This document shows, piece after piece, positions 1 through 11,574 of a stretch of 64,000 nucleotides of DNA. The DNA is from Lantana camara (taxonomy: Eukaryota; Streptophyta; Magnoliopsida; Lamiales; Verbenaceae): the NCBI GenBank assembly GCA_037501455.1, contig CM074858.1, positions 81,814,501 to 81,878,500 of the forward strand, read 5' to 3'. The position numbers were made by a program, and so were the translations under genes. Each line of letters opens with the position of its first letter. Within the stretch, counting starts at the first letter, position 1. The notes below the pieces were generated by a model, which saw nothing but the letters and a program-made list of their open reading frames with translations, ran no database searches and had not been told where the DNA came from.

Positions 1-1540
1 CACAATAACCTATTCCCGAGAATTTATACATAAACATAGTTTCATAATCATAATCATAATCATAACATTTATCTATTCCTGTAAAATTCAATCTAGTTAC
101 AAAATGCATATAAAGTGACCCAGACTTAACTAATAAACTTTACAGACTCGACTTCCCGCCTAGCACTCCAAACCTGCAAAGAAACTGAAAACAAACCGGG
201 TTCAGTCTTTAAGAGACTGGTGGGTATAAAACAGGCATAAGTATAATATAAGACAGTATTTAAACATTCACATGCAAGTTATAATCCCGAATGAGGTTTT
301 TAAAACATTTCCCAAATGGGTGAAATAAAGAAATCATCAAAAGGGATTATAACAATCAATTTTCGTTAGGTCTTTCGTGGCCCTGAGAGTGGGCGTGCAT
401 TATCTCCAACCAACACCTTGTGTAATTCATTAAACATTCTTTCTTTCTTTCTTTTCATGCATTACTTTCTTTCTTTGTGCACAATCATGATCACTTACAC
501 CTTCTTCCTCAAGTTGGTGGATAGGTTAGCAAGACCCGGCCACCTCCTTCATTGACCAAAAGGGGTTACATGACTCCCCTAGTGGCACTCAGCGTCTATT
601 CCTCGCTAACTCCTAACGACGTCCGGTTACGCCGTTCATTGGTTGGAACTAGTGTAGGGGATCAACGTCGGCCCATGCCTCCCCGGATAGCCACTCACAC
701 TAAGTCCCTGGGCCCCATTCTGTGCATTCTTTCTTTCATTCTCGCCAAAACGTTTGGTAGGATTCATAAAATAAAGGTTTTATATGGCAAACATTTACTC
801 TTGAAACGAATCTATACGCATATAATAGATTTTAGCCGAAAATTTACTCATTTATGGTATATAGGGTCATTTAGCTAGATAGTAGAGAAACCCACTTGTT
901 ACACCTTACCAACCGACCAAAACCAATAAAGAGAACAAGAGGACTCGAAAGTGCCCTATGAACCCGACAAGTCTCTGCCCTGGAGAAAACTGTACAAAGG
1001 ACAATACAATGCACTCGTGAGACTCAAGACTCCAAATGAACCATATATGACGCACGGCCATGTAGTGATCATGATGTGAATGTATAAAAGAGAATATTAT
1101 GTAACGAACCCGTTCATGTGCACGATTAATATCTTAAGGACATATAAACTTTCATTTCATTCATTTCAAGAATCATTCAAATTCGTTAAAGTTCAGCACT
1201 TCCATATTTCATACCAAATTAATCCAACGAATTTAAATAACGATCATAACACGTAGTACAACATGTTTACACTTTAAAAAAAATAGGTAAAAAGAAACGT
1301 TCAAGTCATGTTCGGAAATTAAATAACACGAAGTAGATAACAATTAAATTCTAAAATCTAAATAAATTAAACAAGGCTTAAATATATATCATATCTATAC
1401 ATACATATATTTATATATAGGTATACGTACAACACATGCAATTTACAACAAAATGAACAATCATGCATGCAATCAAACATGTTCATACAGTGGCATGCAT
1501 TTAATGACAACACAAATGAAATTAATACTTATTCATGCAA

Positions 1541-1570
1541 ACACACACACATATATATATATATATATAT
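1541..1570. repeat. (AC)n(AT)n microsatellite
   Basis: About five AC units followed by about ten AT units inside LTR A. Confidence 0.9.
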
Positions 1571-1660
1571 GTCCATGCATGCATGCAAAGATTGGAAATT
1601 AGAAGACAAAACAAAACTATGCAAATGGAGTTGAAACTGAATTTCATGTAAAATAGGTAA

Positions 1661-1817
1661 GGGTCGCGGTCGCGACCCATTGTCTTCATAAAATGGTAGC
1701 GGCCGCTACCCCATATTTTTAGAATTTTTCCTCCAAAATCAAGAATACGTGAGCAGGCCCATATTAAGTTGCGGTCGCGACACTAATTACATACAATTCA
1801 GGTCACGGGCACGACCC
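1661..1817 (-). repeat. Palindrome array in LTR A (4 copies)
   Basis: Quasi-palindromes at 1661-1678 (GGGTCGCGGTCGCGACCC), 1695-1710 (GGTAGCGGCCGCTACC, perfect), about 1769-1782 (degenerate) and 1801-1817. Format in LTR sense: arms GGTCG / CGACC around a hexamer CGACCG. Linkers between copies are unrelated and AT-rich. Function unknown; see the comparative finding. Confidence 0.75.
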
Positions 1818-2394
1818 TGTGCGTAACAGCAAAATAACGCAGCAAAACTGAAGAAAACAGAGTAGCAGCCAAGGCTACTTCAATCCAACATAATCAGGTA
1901 AGATCAGACAACAAATATGCAACAAAACATCTCCATAACAATACTCAATCAAGTTCCCAAAGTGCTCAACCATGAGGAGGAGAGTTAGGTGATCATTTCA
2001 TGTCATTTCTTCAAAGTTCCATTAATGGCATCTCATAAATTCTTCAACTACCATATAATCAATGATGATAAATGAAAAGAGGAAGCTTATATGATCACAT
2101 TCATGCCATAAAATAAGCAAAAACATCAAGGAATGGATGAGATCAAAATTTTGGCTCCAAACATACTATTCAATCATCTTCACTAAAACCTCATGCAAAC
2201 ATGCTGAAAATTGGGGATGAATGGTTCAAAATGACCCATAATGAATTTATATAATAACCCTACGCTTAGCTTGTGGATTAAATGAAGTTTGGAAGAGATT
2301 TGAGCCTTGAATCTCCAAGCTTGGCAAGGGTTACGGGAATAACTGGAGAGCAGGGGATTTTTGCTGAAATTTCTCTACGTGAGGGTGGTTATTT

Positions 2395-2865
2395 CGGTTT
2401 GGGAGATTAAGGACTGCTAGAGGGTTGAGTTAGGGTTCCAAGGTATCAAACTATGGTTAATTTGGTCAAGGTTTGTGGAAGTTATGGCTATTTTAGTAAA
2501 AGGTGGCAGTTTTGACGAACGTAGCACATTTCGGTTGAATTTCGGAGGTTCAAATAATCTTGGAAAAATATGGGGCTAAGTTCATTAAACTTGAATTTTC
2601 GTTACGAGTTCAACGAAGTTGACGAAACTCGGTTTGGGAGATTAAGGACTGCTAGAGGGTTGAGTTAGGGTTCCAAGGTATCAAACTATGGTTAATTTGG
2701 TCAAGGTTTGTGGAAGTTATGGCTCTTTTAGTAAAAGGTGGTAGTTTTGACGAACGTAGCACATTTCGGTTGAATTTAGGAGGTTCAAATAATCTTGGAA
2801 AAATATGGGGCTAAGTTCATTAAACTTTAATTTTCGTTACGAGTTCAACAAAGTTGACGAAACTC
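2395..2865. repeat. 235-bp tandem duplication in LTR A
   Basis: Two adjacent copies, 2395-2629 and 2630-2865, starting CGGTTTGGGAG, with about five differences. It lies in the U3-like part of the LTR. It contains no gene. Confidence 0.9.
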
Positions 2866-3419
2866 GATTCCGAGTTCCCGAGCTCAAGATATCACATACG
2901 GAACCAAGGGTGCGCTAATTGCTCTTTAGCCCCCGTTTTGGATTCCAAGGTCAAAATAAATTCAAAACTCAATCAAGTGAACCCGAATACATGAAACGGA
3001 CATATATTCATATTCATGGCACGTATAGCTCTAACATATTAAATTTTCACGAAATTTCGATATCAAATCATATAAAAACGAAGCGCCTTTATAACACTCA
3101 TGAGCAATACATTTATAAATTCATAATATTCCATAATAAATAACAAAATTTAAACTCATTTTTAAATATAAACCAAAGTACATGAATTAAATAAAAACTA
3201 AATTAAAATGTATGAATTAAATTTACATTCAGTATTAATAAACTTAAAATGTAAATTTCCACGAATTAACATAAATTTAATATTAATTAACTTAAGATAT
3301 GATTTATTAACATTTTAACATTTAAAATTAAAATATATAAAACACTTATAAACAATTAATTCACGCAAATTGATAAACATATACGTCATGCAAAAACTGG
3401 GGCGTTACAATGTTATAAC

Positions 3420-3453
3420 CTCTACCCCCTTAAAAGAATCCGTCCCCGGATTC
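3420..3453 (-). other. Polypurine tract and adjacent hairpin, element A
   Basis: Reads CTCTACCCCCTTAAAAG on the plus strand, so in element sense it is a purine run ending about 10 bp before the LTR. It primes plus-strand DNA synthesis. Directly upstream in sense, 3436-3453 is a hairpin with stem GAATCCG/CGGATTC and a GGGA loop. Confidence 0.7.
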
Positions 3454-3475
3454 ACTACTCGCCCAAACAAACAAT

Positions 3476-3580
3476 GAGAGATTCCCCGTCTCTCACAAGC
3501 AACAAGGAGAGAGCCCCGTCTCTTGAGCAACAATGAGAGAACCCCGTCTCTCCAACAACAATGAGAGAACCCCGTCTCTC
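3476..3580 (-). repeat. GAGAGA/TCTCTC palindrome array beside the polypurine tract (element A)
   Basis: Four copies at 3476-3494, 3507-3524, 3535-3552 and 3563-3580, spaced 28-31 bp. Element sense: arm GAGAGA, centre CGGGGT (or variant), arm TCTCTC. Element B carries the same array at 21624-21727. Confidence 0.8.
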
Positions 3581-6500
3581 AAACAACAATGTAAGGAAGT
3601 CTCTAATACTCCCGAGCAAAACAACATAAAATAGTTACATTAAAGAACAATTACAAAAAGGAAGTATCACACATCATTTACAACAATTAAAGTCACATAA
3701 TTCACACAAGGGCAGGTACTAAGTATCACTCGTGGCTATCATCAATTACACAAAGCAATTTAACATGATAAGCGATTAAAGCACATGGTATCAAAATTAT
3801 TTAAATTAAATTTGCATGTATGCATGTGTCATGGATGCTTCATGTACCGTTCACCGAGGTAAAGATATTTGGAGTTGGGAGTTTTGTTGTACAATGCATG
3901 ATCTGCCCTGAAAGTGAGTGAAGAGCTTGACTTGTCTTTAATTTCTTCAATGTGCCCCGGTGAAGCCATGATAGATTCTCTTCGAATATTATTCTTGATT
4001 CCCTTCTGACTTTTACTGTTTCTAATCCTCTTCGATCTTTTATCATTTCCCATAATTTTCATTCAGCCAGACCAACTCTTTTAAATAACCGAGCTTTGAC
4101 CTCCCCGTATACCCTTAGACCATCCGTCCCGAAGTTAGGTCCATAGCTACTATCTTTACCCATATCGGAGTCTAACATATCCTCGAGGATAACTACTCTT
4201 GACAACCTGGACGATTCAATCCCGACCTTGAGATATTTATCATTATAGTCTCTCTCAACACGAATCCTTTCTCATCTTCCGTTCATGTTATCCATTCATT
4301 CTCTTTAACCCCTTAAGGTTATATTCGGTATTTGGCCCCACATTTCTTGAATCGAAGATAGAATGTTCTTGATGATTCTTGAAGTTTGATGTAAATCCTT
4401 CAGTGATCATCCTTTTCGGTTTGGTCTCTTCTTAAGTTTCCTTCCGAATTACCATTGGAATAACCGATGACTTAATAATATTATCTTTGTTGAACCCCCT
4501 TTGTACTTCATTGAATTAATCTCGATTGACATCATCCCATTATATGCTAACTTGATTCGACTTTCTCTTGTCGATTCTGACTTAGGAGTTCACAGAAGCT
4601 CCCTTATAATTCCATCACCTCCAAATCGGAATTCCATACATAAAAATGTTCAACGAACCATCTCCTTTATACCTCGTGATAATCTTCACCCGAATTTTGT
4701 AACTTAACTCTCACTTTTTCAGTTTAACCAGTAAAGCCGTTTTACTAATTTCTGATTACCATCATAAGGACTCCCAGGCCTTCCCTAATTGTATTTCCGT
4801 TGTTCCTACTAAATATTTCTTTAACCATGACCTTAAGTTTAAAATTTGCATATTGGTCGTGCTCTCCCCATTAAATTTCTGTTGTTACGTGTTAAACTCT
4901 ATCGGTCCTTCTTTCGACGAAATTCTTGATGTGCAATTTTCATTAGGGAAGGTTTAATCAAAATGGCAACCCGGAGGTTTTGCCTTTCAACTTCCCTTCA
5001 AATTTTCTTGATGTCCGAAACCCCTTTCCTATTCTTGTCCGATCCCAACACCCCGCAATCAACTTTAGTCTCGTTTTTCTTTTCTAAATTCCCTTTTCCA
5101 TCAACTTATCCCTTACTTGAAATTCTTTATCTCTCCGACGTCATCTCCCTTGTAATGTGAAACCCCATTATTTCTTTTCATCTAAATTTAGATGTGGCTC
5201 GGTTGAAATGATACTTGATAGATGAGGTGAATGAACTTCCTATCAAATAAACACTAAAATGCATGTCGAGTTAAAATGACGATGCACGTGGCACACTTGC
5301 AACAATTTGATATGCAACACCTTAGCCAATGAAATCATATAGGGGTGCACGCACAAGTATAAGTAAGGAAAATTAAATAATTTGATGCAAAGTATGATAC
5401 ATGTGCTATGAATGTCTGGAACCTGTCACCCCGATAGCAAGCTATTAGCTGGGTAGCTTATCCTCGTTTCTCTAATCATGGGCTTACTTTAACTTGCTGA
5501 TTATTCCTTGCCTTTCCCACAGTCTTCAAGATTCCTATGCCTCTTCGCACATCTACTTATATTTTCCCCGGTCCGGAATTGAAATTTCTTGATCTCCAAA
5601 ATCTTCTACATCCATGGGATTAGCATCTAATTTCATCTCGAGAATCAACCCTTCAACATTGCCCGAACTCTCTTACAAAATTAACCCCTACTTCTAGTCG
5701 TCACCCAGATCAAAACTCCCATGCTTATCCTTTACGAGTTTAGATTGGTGAATTAAACTTGTTTTCTGATTGCTTATACTTGAGCGCATGATTTCCTTGC
5801 AAAGAGTTTTTGCCTTTCTTTATCGTATCCATTTATTGCTCCATATTTTCCAATCAACCTCACAACACAACAATTCAGCTTGAGTTTGGAAAAACGAACT
5901 CAAATCCCATCCTTAATATTGCCACCTTCCATAAATTTATATTTACTACGTTACTTGCCTTTCTCTACTCCTTTCCCAACTCATTTTCCATCTTAGTCAA
6001 AATCCATAGCACACGAATCTAAATTCTTCCCCGATCTTGACCTTTACAAACTCGATCTCTAGTTTCCAGGTTGATTTAGAAACCCTTCTTTGACAACCCT
6101 TGGTGCTCAATTCCCACCGGATCTATTTTACCTTGACGTCTCTCAATCCTCGGTACCTCTTCAATGGTCCGAACCTTGAACTAAGTTACCTTCAAGAAGC
6201 CTTCACTCCCTTCTTTGGGTTGAATGATCCCCTTGAATCTCATTAAGGTAACTTATGTAGTAGAACCACATATGTCGACCTCCTAAGTTACAACCATCCC
6301 TCGATCAACCCTTATTTCACCAAGTATTCCTCTCCTATTGCATTTCCAAAGTCGAACCTCCCATTCCGGCTCCTGACCCTTGAACTCTAGCTCCATCTAG
6401 GAAGGCCTCACATCTCGAATACTCTATATTTTTCCCTGGTACATCCTTCCCATCTTCCATGCCTCAGAAAGAACTTGTAATAGATCGTTGTTATCGTAGA

Positions 6501-6771
6501 ACTTGGCCGTGGTTTGATATTATCTTCATAACCTGTAAATCATAACTCGCTTCAAGGATATATGCATGCGATTAGTGCATGCCCATGGCACATATTCAAT
6601 ATAAAAGGCACAGATCCAATATAAGAATGCAGCAGGTAATTCAACAAGATTCAAAAGGGAAGACAATTTCATGCTCAAAATCGATGCAATGCACACATTA
6701 TCACGTAGTTCTTAAGCCGTAAGACCTAGACTGACTCAATCACGACACGCGAACACCGGTTTTGTAACCGG

Positions 6772-6783
6772 GCTCTGATACCA
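6772..6783 (-). other. Primer-binding site of element A (tRNA-iMet)
   Basis: GCTCTGATACCA on the plus strand, that is TGGTATCAGAGC in element sense, 8 bp from the LTR edge at 6792. It pairs with the 3' end of initiator methionine tRNA to prime reverse transcription. Confidence 0.85.
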
Positions 6784-6791
6784 CTTAAAGA

Positions 6792-7202
6792 TGTAGCACC
6801 CCAACCGAAAAGGCACCACATCCCCCGCACTATGAGCCCGATCCACCCATGAAATGGAAAATCCATACATGAATCCAGCTCAAAGCGAACGGGGACTCAC
6901 TCACTCATAAGGCTAGGGGGGAGCTAAACCTTCGCAACCAAATCGTAAAGAACAAAGATAAATGCCAAATGCAGAAGCATAACATATAATTCAATACCAA
7001 TTCAAGCAACATAACGGTTTCAACTTGCACAATAACCTATTCCCAATAATTTAAACATAAACACAATAATTTAAACATAAACATAGTTTCATAACCATAA
7101 TCATAATCATAACATTTATCTATTCCTGTAAAATTCAATCTAGTTACAAAATGCATATGAAGTGACCCAGACTTAACTAATAAACTTGACAGACTCGACT
7201 TT
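6792..7202 (-). repeat. Right (5') LTR of element A, truncated
   Basis: Begins TGTAGCACCCC at the primer-site side and matches the left LTR until about 7202 (CGACTT), where it stops abruptly against a plus-oriented LTR end. A duplication of about 20 bp occurs at about 7050-7076. At least 3 kb of this LTR is missing. Confidence 0.8.
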
Positions 7203-7376
7203 CGCTTTCAGGTCTGGTTTTATCTGCTGTACAGGGTTTAGGTACCGCCTAGCTTAGGCAGGGTCTTGTCTGTCACCCGTTCGCTACTGCTTAGTTCATG
7301 TACGGATTTCCCATTTCGTATGCGGATTGGGTTTTAGTGTGGGGGGATGTGGTGGCCTAGCGTTCCAGGTGCTACA
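7203..7376 (+). repeat. LTR end fragment L
   Basis: The last ~170 bp of a Tekay-type LTR in plus orientation: the shared terminal block (ACCGCCTAGC, CACCCGTTCGCT, CCATTTCGTATGCGGATTGG, GGGGGGATGTGG) ending GGTGCTACA at 7376. It abuts the Copia integrase at 7377, so this LTR probably inserted into the Copia element; the rest was lost when it was joined to LTR A. Confidence 0.75.
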
Positions 7377-7694
7377 GATAATTCCATTATATCTGAGATG
7401 ACTAAGGAATTCGTCACTTAGATACTCACCACCTCGATCAGATCGAAGTGTGTTATTCTTGTGACCGATTTGGTTCTCAACCCCTTTTTGAAATTCCAAG
7501 AATTTCTCAAAGGCTTCGGATTTATACTTCATTAAGTACACATAACCAGAATGACTAAAGTCACCTATGAAGGTTTTGAAATACTGATGATTGTTTCTCG
7601 TACTTCCACTAAGTGGTCTACAAACATCAGTATGGATTAAATCCAATACTTTAGTGGCACGTTCTACTTTACCATTAAAGGAAGTTTTGGCCAT
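7377..7694 (-). pseudogene. Copia integrase fragment
   Basis: Carries the start of the integrase core: LIHTDVCRPL (first catalytic Asp region), a hydrophobic stretch with DFSHSGYVYLM, and LRSDRGGEYLSDEF (second catalytic Asp). The frame stops after HLRYNGIIC, where LTR L begins, so the catalytic Glu region is lost. Upstream in sense (about 7740-7690) a His-Cys-X2-Cys zinc-binding remnant (THCESCLKGK) is visible. In an active element integrase inserts the cDNA into the genome; this copy cannot. Confidence 0.8.
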
Positions 7695-7867
7695 CTTTCC
7701 TTTAAGACATGATTCACAATGAGTTAACTCTTTAAGTTCATTATCATAGAATGATCCAAAATTAGTTAACTTAGCAATCCTGTCTTTAGAAATGTGGCCT
7801 AAACGTGCATGTTATAAAGAAGCCGAGATCTTGTCATCTCTTTTGCGTTTGTTTAATTGTTGTATTT

Positions 7868-8260
7868 TCAAAATATTAGTGTCCTTAGTTGTATAAAGTC
7901 CATTAGATAATATACCAAGCAAAACGAAATTTTATTCTTCTTAGGATAAAAGTTTCCATTTCTAGAAAATATTTCAAAACCTTCACAATCAAGTATTGGA
8001 ATGGAAATGATATTATGAATAATAGAAGGTACATAAAGGACTTTGTTTAAAACTAAAGTAAAGACACTTAAATCCAATCTACACGTCCCGATGGCTTGAG
8101 CTTGAACGCTTTATCCATTCCCAACCTTCAAGACTCATTCTCCTTCTTCAAGCTGTCAAACCTCATTTAACATCTGTACATCATTACAGATATGAGTTCC
8201 ACAGCCGGTATCAAGTACCCAAGAATTAGAATCAATAGATAGATTTACTTCAATAATAAA
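7868..8260 (-). pseudogene. Copia protease region remnant
   Basis: In minus sense a protease-type active site DTGCGTHIC is read at about 8215-8190, followed by a segment with VLNKVLYVPSIIHNIISI (7868-8077), typical of Copia protease to pre-integrase sequence. Frame breaks separate the two. The protease would process the Copia polyprotein. Confidence 0.65.
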
Positions 8261-8271
8261 CACACCTTTCT

Positions 8272-8795
8272 TTAGAGTATCCTTGTACTCTTGGCAGTTC
8301 CTCTTCTAATGCCCTTTCTTGCCACAATGATGGTAAACGTCCTCTGTCTGATCTTTTCTCTTCCTGGCCTATCTCTTTTTACTCCTTCGGGTTTAAGAGA
8401 TCCCTTCTTCTTAGGAACTTTCTTCCCTTTGCCTTTAGAAGGCCTAGAAGAGGAATAAACCATCATTACTTTGCGATCCTTCTTGATCGTGTCTTCAGCA
8501 GTCACAAGTTGACTAATCAACTCAGCTACAGTAGCATGAGGATGATTCATGTTGAAGTTTAGCACGAAAGGATTGAATGATGGTGGAAGCGATGCGAGCA
8601 ACAAGTCCACAGTGAGTTCTTCACTCAGTGGCATTTCCATGGAGGTCAGTTTCTCATTCAAAGGAAGAAATTTGAGACTGTGCTGATGGACACTTGTACC
8701 TTCTTTCATTCTGAGATGAAAGAGCTCCTCAGAGGTGTTGTACCTTAGAACACGCTCTTTGGGGCAGTACAATTGCTCGAGATGGTCATAAATCT
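8272..8795 (-). pseudogene. Copia gag remnant
   Basis: Minus-strand frame with AWEIYDHLEQLY, SLKFLPLNEKLTSMEMPLSEE and LLASLPPSFNPFVLNF, the layout of the UBN2/retrotransposon gag domain of Copia elements. It is followed by a basic Ser/Lys-rich tail and a zinc knuckle whose Cys-His pattern is visible only after a frameshift near 8330. The N-terminal part of the open frame (8796-9177) is not gag but antisense LTR I. Gag forms the virus-like particle in intact elements. Confidence 0.75.
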
Positions 8796-9401
8796 CCCAA
8801 GCATCACTTCCACACATAACCATCGGGCCTAATAACGATGAACGATAAACCTTGCATATGAATGAACATCCGGAGTAAATCCAAATGCTTGAATATAATG
8901 AAGTCCGTGAAGGACAATGAAATAATGCGATGATGAACGATAATCTTTGAATAAATGAATATGATTGTTTGAAACGATAAATGAGATGAATAAATATGAT
9001 ATTTGAAACCATATATGATATTTGAGTAAATGATAACTGAAGTAAATGATTGATGAAAGAGTTGTCCCAATAATGGAATGGTTTAAAGTAATGCATTGAA
9101 AGAACTAAGTGTTGGTTTTGAAAACATTTGATACTATAGATATAATCATGGTTCCTATTTGAAATAGTTAACCTCACCTAGTAATAGGTAAAGATGTGTA
9201 GTATGATTAAACAGTGCCCTGAGGATCCCAGTGCTCAACCTAAAGTGAGCTTAAGAACTAAGACCCACTCTACATGATGCATATGAATGATGAAGTCACA
9301 TAAGGAGATAACACATGAGAGTAATTCCATTTAAGGTATTAGAGATAAGGCATCACATAAAGAAACACGTTGAATTGAGTTATCTTAACGTGAGACTATG
9401 A
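8796..9401 (-). repeat. LTR I, first part (G-family LTR, reversed)
   Basis: Reverse complement of the G-family LTR: the block GTGCCCTGAGGATCCCAGTGCTC near 9214 corresponds to about 30560-30580 in the 5' LTR of G. More diverged from G than the two G LTRs are from each other. The 3' end in LTR sense is lost at the Copia junction near 8795; the other end is interrupted by the CACTA element. Confidence 0.7.
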
Positions 9402-9418
9402 CACTACCATGAGAAACA

Positions 9419-9715
9419 CGCCCTATAGCAACGGATTTAGCAACGTATTTTGGCCCTATTAGCAATGGATTTCGGCTTAGCAATGGATATAGCAACGAAA
9501 ATTTTCCATTGCTATAACCCTCATGGCTAATCTGTAGTAACGGATTTAGCAACGAATTATTAGCAACAAATATTAGCAACGGAATTAGCAACGAATTACT
9601 ACCCATGGAAATTAGCAATGGTTTTAGCAACGATTTTTTTAGCAACGGATTTTTCGTTGCAAACCAACCAATAATTAATTAATTTTGTGCCTTTTTGCAA
9701 CGAAATTTCCGTTGC
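9419..9715. repeat. Left subterminal repeats of CACTA
   Basis: More than ten copies of AGCAACGGATTT-like units in both orientations. The open frame across 9385-9645 (minus, LLxPLL-rich) is only a translation of this repeat. Confidence 0.8.
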
Positions 9716-10130
9716 AAAATCCGTCTCAAAAACTAATAATTCAAATTAATAAATTAAAAATTCATTTGTGGGGCCCAGATCACCCCATCTAACCCCGGCG
9801 AGCCCCCCGGCAAGCCGCACCGAGCCCACACAATAATTCCACATATTCGCGTTGAGTAGGAATTGAAGCCTAGTCCCAAGTGAAGAAGATTGAACCCCAA
9901 ACCTGCTGGGCTAACTCCATTATTGTTATTGTTATGTTATTTTTTATATTTAACCACTAACGAATATTCATATACTAATTTAAATAAGTAAATACTTGTT
10001 ATCATATAGTTTAAATAAAAATATTTTTAAATATATAATTATTTATATTATAATACATATTCCGTTAAAAATTTAAATATTTATTAACTAACTACATATC
10101 TCAAGTTTTAGTTATGAGATAAAAATATAA

Positions 10131-10990
10131 TGTATATCAACTTAAGTATAACTTTTTATGACATACAAAAAAAAGGATGAAAGTTTTATATGACTAAATA
10201 ATTAGATTTAGTTGAATGTTGAATAAAGAATTTTTATGTTATATGAAATATTCAATTATACATTTGTATTATTTAGCAATCGTAGTTGAATAACTTAATG
10301 AAGAATATGAAACATTTATATTTGAATTTGTAGAATTATATCTAAATATTGAAGAATTATTGTGTTAAATTCTATATAAACCCCAAGCATGTATATATAT
10401 ATATATAAGTGTTAATCTTTCTTTGCACCCCAACCTTTGGGGTGCGTTGCACTTTGATACCCAACCTTTGAAACGTTGCACTTTAGTACCCAACCTTTGA
10501 ATTTTATGCACTTTTAGTACCTCGACCAATGAGAAAATGCCACGTGGTACCAACCATTGGGGTACACGTCTGCACTTGGGTACTAAAGTGCAACAAAATT
10601 CAAAGGTTGGGTAATAAAGTGCAACGTTTCAAAGGTTGGGTACCAAAGTGCAACGCACCCCAAAGGCTGGGGTGCAAAGAAAGATTTACCCTATATATAA
10701 TACTAATGTATATCAACTTAAGTATAAGTTTTTATCACATATAAAAAAAAGATGAAAGTTTACATAATTAAATAATTAGATTTAGTTGGTAATTGAACAA
10801 AGAACTAATTTTATGTCAATATGAAGTATTCACTTATACATCTGTAGAACAATATCTGCATTTTGAAGAACTATTGTATTATTTAGCAATCATACTTGAC
10901 TAACTTAATATAAAGAATTATTTTCTTAATATGAAACATTTATATTTGAATTTATAGAATTATATCTATACATTGAGGAATTATTGTGTT
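10131..10990. repeat. Diverged direct repeat in the CACTA interior
   Basis: 10131-10370 resembles 10709-10990: both contain ATGTATATCAACTTAAGTAT, an A-run, TAATTAGATTTAGTTG and a TTGAGGAATTATTGTG-like end. The MITE sits between the copies. Shorter related pieces follow to about 11220. AT-rich, no coding potential. Confidence 0.6.
10409..10691. mobile_element. Foldback MITE, 9-bp target duplication
   Basis: 283-bp element with terminal inverted repeats of about 105 bp (left TAATCTTTCTTTGCACCCCA, right its near complement), flanked by TATATATAA at 10400-10408 and 10692-10700. A 9-bp duplication and long inverted repeats fit a Mutator-like MITE. The AT-rich flank makes the duplication less certain than in unique sequence. 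Confidence 0.7.
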
Positions 10991-11220
10991 TCACAACCGT
11001 TAGATGTTAAATTAAGAAGTTTTCTTTTAATATAATGAATTTGTATTAAAATTTGTAGAATTAAATCTAAATATTAAGAAATTATTGTGTTATGCAACTG
11101 TTCCATGTTAAATGAAAAACTTTTCTCTTAATATTGAAGTATTTATATGTGAATTTCGAGCGTTATATATGTGAATTTTAAGGAATTATTATGTTATGCA
11201 CATCTTTTAATGATTTATAA

Positions 11221-11279
11221 TGTATATTATAAACACATATTATATATAAGTACGTATATTATGTATAAATATAAAATAT

Positions 11280-11310
<31 letters not shown>

Positions 11311-11560
11311 GTATTAAATATTATATATCTATGTATATAATATATAGACATATATATCTTATATCTTAAATATTAATAATAATTAATATTATATGTTTAT
11401 ATATAATATACGTATGTATATAATGTTATATGTATTGTAAATATTATATATTTATATATAATATACATATGTATATAATCTTATATGTATAATAGATTAT
11501 ATAATATTAAATAATATATATATGATATATATAATATCAATATATTAAATATATATATAT
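11221..11560. repeat. AT-rich simple sequence in CACTA
   Basis: Low-complexity TATATA/ATATTA sequence with (AT)n near 11287-11311. Nothing else seen. Confidence 0.8.
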
Positions 11561-11574
11561 ACATATATAAAAAA

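Larger units (their letters stand above)
1..3409 (-). repeat. Left (3') LTR of element A, start outside window
   Basis: Ends at GGGGCGTTACA (complement of the TGTAACGCCCC start). About 235 bp of the LTR lie left of the window, judging from the right LTR. In LTR sense it contains a palindrome array (1817 to 1661), a GGAG-type loop hairpin (618 to 604) and a CAGTCT/AGACTG hairpin (219 to 203). A 235-bp tandem duplication and an AC/AT microsatellite lie inside. Short open frames such as 552-878 are chance frames in LTR sequence. Confidence 0.8.
3410..6791 (-). other. Non-coding internal domain of element A
   Basis: From the polypurine tract (right after 3409) to the primer site (6772-6783). I recognise no protein domain on either strand. 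Short frames (for example 3829-4062 minus, 4501-4707 and 5810-6022 plus) have no gag, protease, RT or integrase motif. The stretch around 5245-5440 matches element B at 23160-23270 continued at 27609 onwards, so a non-coding domain is shared by two elements with different LTRs. The only structured parts seen are the hairpin and palindrome array near the polypurine tract. Confidence 0.65.
1..7202 (-). mobile_element. Element A: non-coding long-LTR (LARD-like) Gypsy element
   Basis: Minus-strand LTR retrotransposon. Left LTR (its 3' LTR) occupies 1-3409 and continues outside the window; internal domain 3410-6791; right LTR (its 5' LTR) 6792-7202 is truncated. Positions 1-154 are nearly identical to 7027-7202, which proves the LTR pair. 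A polypurine tract lies beside the left LTR and a primer-binding site beside the right LTR. The 3.4 kb interior has no reading frame resembling gag or pol, so the element looks like a large non-autonomous derivative mobilised in trans. The LTR shares terminal blocks with the Tekay-type LTRs elsewhere in the window. A heavily decayed coding element is the alternative, but intact end signals and a similar interior in element B argue for a non-coding family. Confidence 0.75.
7377..8795 (-). mobile_element. Truncated Ty1/Copia element
   Basis: Minus-strand Copia fragment, in sense order gag (8795-8272), protease (about 8260-7868) and integrase (about 7860-7377). The gag N-terminus, the distal integrase, RT, RNase H and both LTRs are missing. 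The order gag-protease-integrase with RT downstream of integrase is diagnostic for Copia. It is bounded by LTR fragment L at 7376 and by LTR I near 8795. Several frame breaks make it a fossil. Confidence 0.8.
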
